NCBI GenBank assembly: GCA_001460835.1
Contig: CYKH01000459.1
Span: 1 to 64,000 of the forward strand
Direction of reading: 5' to 3'
Length of the DNA stretch: 64,000 nt
Source: Bodo saltans
Taxonomy: Eukaryota; Euglenozoa; Kinetoplastea; Eubodonida; Bodonidae
Part shown: piece after piece, positions 1 through 7,849 of the stretch
Layout of the letters: every line of letters starts with the position of its first letter
Position numbering within the stretch: position 1 is the stretch's first letter
Translations under genes and position numbers: made by a program
Notes under the pieces: model-generated
Seen by the model: the letters and a program-made list of their open reading frames with translations, nothing else
Databases searched by the model: none
What the model was told of the DNA's origin: nothing

Positions 1-1433
1 GGCACTACACCGCCTCTGTTGAGGCCGAGAAGGGGCTGGTTGAGGATATCCGCACGTGGGTCGAGAGGATACGTGAGCCTGCGATGGTAGCGTTCAAATT
101 GGCCCACAAAGAGCTGAGCAAGATTCAAAACACGAATCAACCTCGCCTAACGCCGCTGCAGCGTGCCGAGGCGAAGCTTCAGCGACGAGGCCTTCTGCGC
201 ATTCATCATGAAGATGACCAATACCGAGTCCAAAGTTTGGAGTCTAGATTGTCAAGTAGCGCTGCGGATGGTGAGGTTGCATCCACCCCTCCTGTATCCT
301 ACACATCTGTGCGTGTCTTGAGCCAAGATGGCCACTACATCTTCTCGTGTGATACACGCAAGGCGGATTGGTACAAGAAGCGGAACCTTGCAGTCGAAGT
401 GAAGTCTTCTGAACACGAAACACCATCAAACTCCGTGGTGGGGAGTGAGAAAGGACAGGTACTACGTCGCGTGATTCAGCTTACATTCGACCCAAAGATG
501 AAAACAAAGCTATGCATGCATCATCAACTTGGGACCTGTCAGGTAGGAGAATACTGCCCCTACGCACACGGCCCCGATGAACTCCGAACAACGACGACAG
601 AGCAGCAGGACCCCTCGTCCTTAACTAGCACGCATGGTGATCCACCACTCACCCGCCCCTTACACAATGACGATAAGTGCGCTATTTGCCTCTCCACGAG
701 CACAAGCATCAAACATGCGATCGTTCCCCCGAAGCTACGCAAGTTCCTCCCTAAGCCGTTCCATTGTGGCACATCCGATGACTTTGTCCTTGTGTGCGTC
801 CAGTGCAACCCAAGAGTGCGGATTGTGTACGACGACGCATTTAAGCGTGTGCACGAGGAGGCGTGCCGTGTTGGGGGCCCTGATGCTGAGGTGAACATTC
901 ATGAAGTCAAGCGTGTGGTGGGGTACGCTCAGATGCTGTACGCTAGTAAGCAGCCCACCTCCTGCACTCCCGCAACAGATAGCGTGGAGGCAGCACCCAT
1001 CGTAGCAGTAGCTGCTGGGGTTGATGACGCCCCACCCCCCAGCGGTCCTCACGGCACCAACAAAGTGCCTCTATCGAGACTCAGCGAGATGTCTGAGTAC
1101 CTCCGTGCTCACTGGAAGTGCTCTCACATGCACCTCACGCACCCTCACCTGCTGCCCGTCCTGGAAGAAGATTCGCAGGGCAACAACACGATTCACGGAT
1201 TCTCCCCTTTGTTCTTAGAAGCGCTCGTCAAGGTGACGCCAGGAGATGTACGAGCGCGTGCCTCAGTGCGAAGTTTAGTGGGAACTGACACGGAGAAAGC
1301 GGCTGCGTTCGTTCAGCGTTGGAGAACTGTGTTCGTGACCAACTTTAAACCTGCGTACTGCCCATGGTTGGACGGCAGTCATAAGGCGTCGACAACGGTA
1401 GAAGCAACAGAAGACGCAGACTGCAATCATTGA
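1..1433 (+). CDS. EXD2-like exonuclease, C-terminal part (5' cut by window)
   Basis: The frame is open from base 3 to the stop at 1431-1433, so the gene begins before the window; the ATG at 84 is internal. The visible protein matches the region of EXD2 (3'-5' exonuclease domain-containing protein 2) downstream of the nuclease core: a VLSQDG...CDTRKADWY segment, an LTFDPK strand, then a C-x2-C...C-x2-C HNH-like zinc domain with IVPPKLRKFLP and VLVCVQCN, and a C-terminal helix like the EXD2 tail (FVQRWRTVF). Between these lies a CCCH zinc finger (C-x7-C-x5-C-x3-H, about 513-562), which typical EXD2 lacks. The first ~105 bases are nearly identical to 2296-2400 of the next gene, so the missing 5' part probably encodes a DEDDy exonuclease domain. 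Likely role: nucleic-acid end processing, perhaps RNA, given the CCCH finger. Family call from visible motifs; RNA role is inference. Confidence 0.75.
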   Translation, partial: HYTASVEAEKGLVEDIRTWVERIREPAMVAFKLAHKELSKIQNTNQPRLTPLQRAEAKLQRRGLLRIHHEDDQYRVQSLESRLSSSAADGEVASTPPVSYTSVRVLSQDGHYIFSCDTRKADWYKKRNLAVEVKSSEHETPSNSVVGSEKGQVLRRVIQLTFDPKMKTKLCMHHQLGTCQVGEYCPYAHGPDELRTTTTEQQDPSSLTSTHGDPPLTRPLHNDDKCAICLSTSTSIKHAIVPPKLRKFLPKPFHCGTSDDFVLVCVQCNPRVRIVYDDAFKRVHEEACRVGGPDAEVNIHEVKRVVGYAQMLYASKQPTSCTPATDSVEAAPIVAVAAGVDDAPPPSGPHGTNKVPLSRLSEMSEYLRAHWKCSHMHLTHPHLLPVLEEDSQGNNTIHGFSPLFLEALVKVTPGDVRARASVRSLVGTDTEKAAAFVQRWRTVFVTNFKPAYCPWLDGSHKASTTVEATEDADCNH

Positions 1434-1673
1434 TCGTGCTGAGCCGTAGTCAGAAGTTGATGAGGAGTCATCCTAAGATCATATTCCGATTTTTTCTACG
1501 TCAATAATAACATACAATGTGATTTCGATATGAAGATTTGCACAAACACAAACATGCAATGTATAGGCCATGGTGGCCGAAAACTAATGAAACGTGAACC
1601 TTACACCGCACAGCACACAAATCCTCATACCTCAACTTCAAGGCAATTAAAGAGCATCATTGTCATTCTCATC

Positions 1674-2885
1674 ATGATGTCGGCTAGGTTTCAGGTCCCA
1701 GTGCACATTGTGGACTCGCCCCTCACGTGGTCGAATCATGTGCTCCCCCACTGGCAGTCCTTCGTGGAGGCCACGCTAGCACTCCCCCACTCTTCATCAT
1801 CCCGCTCCAACCTCCCCATCGTGGGCCTCGATGCGGAGTGGGTGCGGAAGCGGCCGATGGCGGTGCTGCAGGTTGGCTCGATGCACGGGTGCTTCCTGTT
1901 CCAGATGCAACGATGTGCAGGTCCCCCAGCAGACAGCGCGGCGATCATCCAACAGTGGCTGCCCGACGAGGTGGTCAGCTTCTTGAAGAGCGGCGACGTT
2001 GTGATGTGCGGCGTGAACATCAGCGGCGACCTGCGGCGGCTGGAACGGGAGCAGGGCATCGTCGTCACACAGCACATGGAGCTTGACCACGTGGCGCTGC
2101 TCCTCCGACAGGGCGATGTGGGAGGGGGGCAGCTGAGCCTTGGTGCGCTGTCTGAGCGCATCTTGGGCGTCCCGCTGGGTAAGGACATCAACGTGACGCT
2201 GAGCGACTGGGAGGCGGATGCTCTCTCCCCGCAACAGGTGCAGTACGCAGCCGACGACGCGATTGCGAGTGCACTGATTGCCTGTGAACTCTACCGGCAC
2301 TACACCGCCTCTGTTGAGGCCGAGAAGGGGCTGGTTGAGGATATCCGCACGTGGGTCGAGAGGATACGTGAGCCTGCGATGGTAGCGTTCAAATTGGCTC
2401 ACAAGGCCTTTAGCAAATCACAGGGTCGTGTCCTTGAAGTAGAATTCCTCCGATCAGCTCCCAAACAACGGCGGGTCACACGTCGTGACAATGAATCACA
2501 AGAGTTCCAAAATCTGGAGGCGACGATGGAGAGTAGTGTTCACGTTGACGACAACGAACCAGCCGCAGCAGCCGCAGTGAAAACAACATCTTCTGCTCGA
2601 AAGCATCGAGGGGTTCTTCCAACATACGCTGAAACAGTGTTTTCGAAAGCGTCCCAGGAAGGCCCCATTTGGGTCTTTCAGAATGGTAAAGCGATAGTTG
2701 CATATGACGCGGCTGCGCAGCTAACAATCGAAGAGGCCTTTACGAGCAGGCTGCCAGCTGTCATGATCCACACGAATCGACTGCTGGATGGCAATGAATG
2801 CGCATACGAAATTGACTTCGAGAAAATGAGTCAGCGGAACACCAAGACGAACTTTCGTCGAAGAGTCATCCGCTTGACAGAGTAG
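1674..2885 (+). CDS. DEDDy 3'-5' exonuclease, EXD2/WRN-exo type, short paralogue
   Basis: The exonuclease domain has Exo I DAE (GLDAEWV), Exo II with N...D (CGVNISGDL) and Exo III Y-x3-D (YAADD), the DEDDy set of RNase D/WRN/EXD2 enzymes, all within the first ~210 residues. The frame is open upstream to an ATG at 1530, but that extension is not protein-like and the paired ATGs at 1674/1677 give MMSARFQVP directly before the domain, so 1674 is chosen (403 aa). It is a tandem paralogue of the upstream gene. After the shared stretch ending near 2400 the two diverge, then align weakly again at RRVI(R/Q)LT, where this protein stops. It therefore lacks both the CCCH finger and the HNH-like domain. 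It may act on 3' ends of RNA or DNA; the substrate cannot be read from sequence. Confidence 0.8.
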   Translation: MMSARFQVPVHIVDSPLTWSNHVLPHWQSFVEATLALPHSSSSRSNLPIVGLDAEWVRKRPMAVLQVGSMHGCFLFQMQRCAGPPADSAAIIQQWLPDEVVSFLKSGDVVMCGVNISGDLRRLEREQGIVVTQHMELDHVALLLRQGDVGGGQLSLGALSERILGVPLGKDINVTLSDWEADALSPQQVQYAADDAIASALIACELYRHYTASVEAEKGLVEDIRTWVERIREPAMVAFKLAHKAFSKSQGRVLEVEFLRSAPKQRRVTRRDNESQEFQNLEATMESSVHVDDNEPAAAAAVKTTSSARKHRGVLPTYAETVFSKASQEGPIWVFQNGKAIVAYDAAAQLTIEEAFTSRLPAVMIHTNRLLDGNECAYEIDFEKMSQRNTKTNFRRRVIRLTE

Positions 2886-3256
2886 CACAAAAGATTTTCT
2901 GCGGATTCGATTTCTTGCATTTTGTTTTGTTTTTTCCTTTTAACCTTTTGTTGATTCGTTGCTTTTCATGTTTCTTTCGGCGTTTCCTTATCTGTTTGCA
3001 CGTGGGATGCCATTATTGCCTCAACTCATGTTCGGTACATGTTACGCTGCAATTCATCTGACTCGTCATTGTGAAACATCAACACCTGCTTTTTGTTCAA
3101 AATGAGAAAACAAGGACTTGAGAGGAAACCATCATTTTATCAATCGAGTGAATTTGCTTGAGCGCATTGTTTATTCTCGAGGCTATATTCGTGTGGTGCA
3201 AATTTGCACGGAAACGGCTTCACCTTCACCACCCACAACAGCGTAGCTTTCCTTGG
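2886..3256 (+). other. Intergenic, pyrimidine-rich
   Basis: No gene is seen. T-rich tracts around 2909-2960 could serve polyadenylation of the exonuclease gene or trans-splicing of the next. The next frame is open back to 3158, but only through a TTG codon, so this stretch is treated as 5' UTR and spacer. Confidence 0.5.
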
Positions 3257-4957
3257 ATGTACCGAGAGGTGGACGATGACGATCGGTTTCACCTCGGGAC
3301 ATTAGTTCCTAGTGGGACCGCCGACACCCCAGCAGCAGCTGCCATTGCTCTTCTTCGTGAAGACAACTCCGTTGCCAACACGCCGCTCCCCACGGACCGC
3401 ACCACCCCAGCCTCCCCACCACCTGTGGAAGAGCCACCGTCTCGTGACGCAGCGTCCCCCTCTTATGGAGAGGGAAGTCAGAGTGCCTTTAACAACTCTG
3501 GTAGGCAAACACTTAGCCGCAGCCTTCATCAACGCTTAGCGTTGCCCCCTGTTGTGTTTGTTGGGACTCGTGCGGTGCTGCCGATGCCGCATCATCGAAA
3601 CACGACACCAGCACCGTGGCTAGGAGGAAATTCATCTCCCTCCGATGACGGCGGCTTTGACGCCCCTCGCTATCACGGGCCGCACACTGTGGTGCAGCAA
3701 TCGCCCACTGCGGCAGATGCCTCACACAATACAACTCATCAATCGTCAAAGCGATCCTCACGCCACCAACTGCACACCCCAGACCACAAAGGGGAACTAC
3801 TCAACACGAGAAGAGACGTGGCATTGGAGCGACAGAGACGCAAACGTGGCCTGTGTCACCTGCAGCCCACCGTCCTTCATTTAGGAGAACTTGCAGATCT
3901 GCAGCATGCCGCCTTGCAGTCGGACAAGCACATGCCGCTGCAGAGGCACATTGGTGTTCGATCCCCCCAGCGCAAAGCAGCAGGGAAGCCACGCCGCCGG
4001 GGAGTAGAGTTTTCGGATATGGCACTGCTCGGTGCGACCGTTGCAGGGGGCACGACGATGGGCCTGACGCTTCACCATCACCCCGACGATGCACTGCTCA
4101 TGGACGAAGACGAGGAGAGTGAAGACGACGACGCTACGCACCGTAAACCCACCCGGGCAATCGACGCAATGCTGTTGCACATTAGTGTGGCGTCTCACAG
4201 CCCCACCGGTTTGGTCGATGCGCACATTGAAAATATTCTTTCAACTCGACGCTTTCGACAACACCGTGGACGGGAGGCGGAAGCGCGACGATCTCAGCTG
4301 GTGGACTTGCGTCGGAATACAGATCGCGCCGGTGCTCCTCCTCCTGGGAACCACACTCGAAGCGGTGACGACGAACGGCCTGAATGTCGCGATCTTAACG
4401 CATCGCGTGCGGTGGCGCGAATCCAACGAAACAGCGATGGATCGAACAAAACCTTCTCGCACACCCTCAATACGCGACTGAAGGACATGTCGACTCTTGT
4501 CGCTCCGCATCACCACAAGGTTGTGTGCTACGATGTTGTCTCTACTGAGCACGAACGTCGCGAGGCGCGCCGCAACATTCGCGTCCCACTGCCAGCTGAG
4601 CTTGCGAATGAGTTTGTCGAGAGGCAAGTCCAACGGCTGCATCATGACATGACGCCTGCCTCATCCCCCCAGGCATCTGTTCCTGGGTCCCCGTTGCTAG
4701 GACAACGAAGGAGTGTCACGGCATTGGATTTTACAAAGGGGGAACAGCAGAGGCAACAGCAGGATCTTCGCCCAGGTGCTCAGCCGCAACGTCGGCGGCG
4801 ACCGTCTGGAGGACTGTTGGAAGTACCACTCTCTCTTGAAATGTCGTACCAAGCACAACCGCAGCATCAGTACGCACAGCACGTGTACGGTGGTGGAGCT
4901 GCGTTTCTACTGACGCGCATCTTTGGGCTGGACAAACCGGTGACGAACATCTTGTAA
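3257..4957 (+). CDS. Hypothetical low-complexity protein
   Basis: An open frame of 566 residues begins at the first ATG (3257, MYREVDDDDRF); the upstream extension to 3158 has only a TTG start. I do not recognise a domain. The protein is rich in Ser, Pro, His and Arg, with an acidic cluster DEDEESEDDD near residue 285, basic stretches such as RQRRKR and QRRRRP, and a final hydrophobic segment ending FLLTRIFGLDKP. The middle (about residues 250-345) has more regular composition and could be a small folded domain. It is probably mostly disordered. It sits between the exonuclease pair and the E2/beta-helix genes with no evident functional link. Confidence 0.6.
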   Translation: MYREVDDDDRFHLGTLVPSGTADTPAAAAIALLREDNSVANTPLPTDRTTPASPPPVEEPPSRDAASPSYGEGSQSAFNNSGRQTLSRSLHQRLALPPVVFVGTRAVLPMPHHRNTTPAPWLGGNSSPSDDGGFDAPRYHGPHTVVQQSPTAADASHNTTHQSSKRSSRHQLHTPDHKGELLNTRRDVALERQRRKRGLCHLQPTVLHLGELADLQHAALQSDKHMPLQRHIGVRSPQRKAAGKPRRRGVEFSDMALLGATVAGGTTMGLTLHHHPDDALLMDEDEESEDDDATHRKPTRAIDAMLLHISVASHSPTGLVDAHIENILSTRRFRQHRGREAEARRSQLVDLRRNTDRAGAPPPGNHTRSGDDERPECRDLNASRAVARIQRNSDGSNKTFSHTLNTRLKDMSTLVAPHHHKVVCYDVVSTEHERREARRNIRVPLPAELANEFVERQVQRLHHDMTPASSPQASVPGSPLLGQRRSVTALDFTKGEQQRQQQDLRPGAQPQRRRRPSGGLLEVPLSLEMSYQAQPQHQYAQHVYGGGAAFLLTRIFGLDKPVTNIL

Positions 4958-5142
4958 TATATTTGGGGAGGTGTTGATGAGGTTGCCGCTCTTGTACAAT
5001 CAAACACGATGGTTTCCTGTACTGTTTTTGCGATCGAGTGTCATTTTTTTTTTTCCTCTCGCAATGATTCCTCTTGAGGATTGCTCTCACGACAATAAAG
5101 CGACAAAATTGCTAACGCCAACATTATCAACTAAGGCCCATC

Positions 5143-7041
5143 ATGCCGCTCACTTTACAAACTGTCATGAAGACGCTCCAGCAGCTCAAATCAAAGAACA
5201 GTGAGCTCCCAATGGGCTGCTCTGCGCTGGAGCTGATCGATGAGGATGATGCATTGGCATGGCATCTCACGCTATCGTACCAGCACGAGCAGACTGTGCA
5301 CGTCAAGCTGCTATTTGAGGTGGGCTCCACCCGCATGCCCAAGGTGTTCGTCATCCAGCCGCGGCTCAAGGCCACATTCATCCACCACGGCGCTGTCTGT
5401 GCGCGCGACTTGTTCGAGCAGAACTGGGAGCTGACGCTCGAATCGGTGACGATGTTCATCATGTCCTTGCACAGCACTCTCGACACGGCGCATGGGGAAG
5501 TCTCGATGGGTGCAGGAGGAGCGGCGTTTAGCGATGCAGACCATCAACGCGGTGCACAGAGCATCATCGAGATGCACCAGCAAGAGACGAGGCCACCTGT
5601 GGCCACCACCACCAAGCCGATAGCTCACGCGGACGCCGTCTCACCACAGAGAAGTCACCCCACCAAGCTCACCCCAAAAGCGACTGTCTCATCATCCGAA
5701 TCATTGCTGCAACGGGCACGCGAGGGCGGTGTGTTCCACGTTGCCGCGTCCATCCATGTGGACTCGCTGCGCATCGTGGGCGGCACCTTCACGTTGCTCG
5801 CCAGTGCCGCCGGGGTCAAGCTCACGGTTGCGAGGAGCTTGATCATCGGGGAGGGGGCCGCGTTGGTTCTCGATGGCATCACGCTCCTCGTCGACGAGCA
5901 GATCCGCGTGCAGGGGCGTTTGGAGGCACGCGAGGGTGTGCTGGAGGGCGGCGTCGTGGCGGACCACAACGGAGCTCTGCAGTGCGACAGCGTGGCGCTG
6001 CGGGGCCAACTGACGCTGCTCGACAACGCTGTGGCCGCCCTTGCCAACTGTGTGGTCACGCAAGTTCCTGTTGAGGCCACCAAGGAGGAGTTGAGCATTC
6101 ACAACAAGGGAGCGGTGTTTGTGGGCAACAACGCTCAACTGACGATGAAGCATTGCACCGTTACGCCTGATGCTAGGACAACACAATGCGGCATTCGCGG
6201 AGAGCAGCAAGCAACATTGTTGTTAGATAGCACGGTGGTGTTGTGTGGGCTCAAGGCATGCGTCCACATGATCGGCGGCACAAGCACCTTAACCCGGTGT
6301 TTCTTTGCAGACCCATCTGGTGAGGGGGTGAGCCTCTCCTCCCCAAAGGAAAAGCGGACGTTGGGGTTCGAAGTGGAACACGGCAAAGTTAGTGCATATC
6401 GATGCGTCGCCTTTCAAGTGTATTTTGGTTTCATCCTTCTCGACAAGAGCGTGGGCACAATGGAAGAGTGCTTTGCGTGCGACGCCGTGAACGGCTTCAC
6501 CATCGATGCATCCACCGCCGTCATCCAACACTGCCGTGCGTTGGTGGAGCACGTGAATGTCTTCGTGTTGTCTGGTGGTAAATGCACGGTGAGCGCCCCG
6601 CGCTGCGATGAAGCCTCGTTTCGCGCATCACGTGCAGACAATCAGCACCAGACACAAGTTGGCCTCGCCATAAAAGCTCGAGAAGCACTCACACCCCTCG
6701 CACGCAAACCAACGGCAGCTAACTTCATTGATCTGCAGCCATCCCTTTTCGAGCCCTTTGAATGCAGCCCGTGCTTGTTCTTGTACGGTCGATACGGCGT
6801 TGAGGTGAACAAGTCCAATGCTGATGTCTCGATGGTGCTGTGCATTGGAGCGCAGGAGATAGGCGTCTCAGTAGTCAGATCGGAGGTTTCCCTCAAACAC
6901 GTGAGTGCCGTATTTCGGCGGCTGCAAGCAGGCATCATGGTCAAGAACGCCAAGACAGAGAAGAACACTGGGCTCTTATGCAGAGGACCGAGCGCAATAG
7001 ATGCATCACATATTGACGTCAGTGGGTACACGTTTGGGTAA
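5143..7041 (+). CDS. UBE2Q-like E2 domain fused to right-handed beta-helix (5' part of split gene)
   Basis: Residues ~5-110 follow the ubiquitin-conjugating (UBC) fold: N-terminal helix TLQTVMKTLQQL, then ALELIDEDDALAWHLTL, a strand pair VKLLFEV...PKVFVIQP, the active-site segment HHGAVCARDLF with candidate catalytic Cys86, Trp95, and the helix LTLESVTMFIMSL. There is no HPN motif, and the pattern (G-A-x-C-x3-L, W, SV.M.I..TL) is closest to UBE2Q-type E2 enzymes, which also lack HPN. From ~residue 185 to the end are repeating short strands (SLRIVGG, GALQCDSVALRGQLTL, ALANCVV) typical of PbH1/CASH parallel beta-helices. The stop at 7039-7041 results from a 103-bp direct repeat; without it the frame would continue into the next reading frame for ~790 residues in total. 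Expected role: a cytosolic or nuclear E2 whose beta-helix may bind substrate, by analogy with FBXO11 (inference). Confidence 0.75.
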   Translation: MPLTLQTVMKTLQQLKSKNSELPMGCSALELIDEDDALAWHLTLSYQHEQTVHVKLLFEVGSTRMPKVFVIQPRLKATFIHHGAVCARDLFEQNWELTLESVTMFIMSLHSTLDTAHGEVSMGAGGAAFSDADHQRGAQSIIEMHQQETRPPVATTTKPIAHADAVSPQRSHPTKLTPKATVSSSESLLQRAREGGVFHVAASIHVDSLRIVGGTFTLLASAAGVKLTVARSLIIGEGAALVLDGITLLVDEQIRVQGRLEAREGVLEGGVVADHNGALQCDSVALRGQLTLLDNAVAALANCVVTQVPVEATKEELSIHNKGAVFVGNNAQLTMKHCTVTPDARTTQCGIRGEQQATLLLDSTVVLCGLKACVHMIGGTSTLTRCFFADPSGEGVSLSSPKEKRTLGFEVEHGKVSAYRCVAFQVYFGFILLDKSVGTMEECFACDAVNGFTIDASTAVIQHCRALVEHVNVFVLSGGKCTVSAPRCDEASFRASRADNQHQTQVGLAIKAREALTPLARKPTAANFIDLQPSLFEPFECSPCLFLYGRYGVEVNKSNADVSMVLCIGAQEIGVSVVRSEVSLKHVSAVFRRLQAGIMVKNAKTEKNTGLLCRGPSAIDASHIDVSGYTFG

Positions 7042-7143
7042 TGGTCAAGAACGCCAAGACAGAGAAGAACACTGGGCTCTTATGCAGAGGACCGAGCGCA
7101 ATAGATGCATCACATATTGACGTCAGTGGGTACACGTTTGGGT
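6937..7143 (+). repeat. 103-bp perfect direct repeat, 1-nt spacer
   Basis: Bases 6937-7039 are repeated exactly at 7041-7143, separated by one A at 7040. The 104-nt offset is not a multiple of three and produces the stop that splits the E2/beta-helix gene. Exact identity with no drift suggests either a very recent duplication or two overlapping contig ends joined without merging. The downstream paralogue (7850-9721) is continuous across the equivalent position, which favours an artefact or a very young mutation. Confidence 0.9.
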
Positions 7144-7613
7144 TCTTCGACGCCGGGGCCATCGGCGATGTCACCCACGTTCTGACCACTGTCGAGGATT
7201 GGAACGCAACTCACCTATACAACAACTGTACAGCATCTGGGTGTGCAAACGGCTTTACCATTGACGGCAGCATCGCGCGCATCGAGGATTGCGTGGCGAA
7301 CAACACGAGCAGCGTCGGCGTCTATGTGCTTACCAAGTCACAAGCAAGAGTACGTGGCGGGAAGTTCAGTGGAACTAGGTTTGGCGTAGAGGCACGCGAG
7401 GCTATCCTCACCTGTGAGGGGACCTCGATCGACGTAGACCAGCTATCGTACGTTGTGCGTGGGGAGGGTGGTCGCCTGCGAGCCTATCGCTGCTCTGCTG
7501 TTAAGAAGCTTTCGGAAAAGATGTACTGCGTGGATGACAGTGCGCGTATCAAACTTGATTGTTGTACAGAGGTGTCTCATTCGATAGAGACGAGGAACGA
7601 CATCCTTGATTGA
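7041..7613 (+). CDS. C-terminal beta-helix segment of the split E2/beta-helix gene
   Basis: This frame (190 aa) starts at the ATG inside the second copy of the 103-bp repeat and carries the rest of the beta-helix: GYTFGFFDAGAIGDV, FTIDGSIARIEDCV, SQARVRGGKFSGTRFGVEAR, then a Cys-rich end. It matches the C-terminal third of the neighbouring paralogue at 7850-9721 almost residue for residue, which shows it belongs to the same protein as 5143-7041 and is not a separate gene. The start ATG encodes an internal methionine in the first copy, so independent expression is doubtful. Confidence 0.65.
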   Translation: MVKNAKTEKNTGLLCRGPSAIDASHIDVSGYTFGFFDAGAIGDVTHVLTTVEDWNATHLYNNCTASGCANGFTIDGSIARIEDCVANNTSSVGVYVLTKSQARVRGGKFSGTRFGVEAREAILTCEGTSIDVDQLSYVVRGEGGRLRAYRCSAVKKLSEKMYCVDDSARIKLDCCTEVSHSIETRNDILD

Positions 7614-7849
7614 GAAAACGAAAATGCTTTTACGAATGAAATAATACGACGTGTTGCGTGAAACAGACATCATACTGTACTTGGGAACATTCACGGCCAC
7701 TGCCACATTCAGGGAACCAAGCGCGAAAGAATAAAAAAACCCCTGATGAACGATCGCTGAACTTGATTCGACACGCCGCATTATTGTGGACAGCATTTTC
7801 TTTCGTGTTGTCGTTGTGAAAGAGTATTTTTGCGAAGCGTTGATTTTGA

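Noticed and set aside
3158-3256. N-terminal extension of the unknown protein
   Set aside because: It begins at TTG, not ATG; kinetoplastid nuclear genes use ATG. The same reasoning removed extensions at 31635, 34214, 35999, 49420 and 56656.
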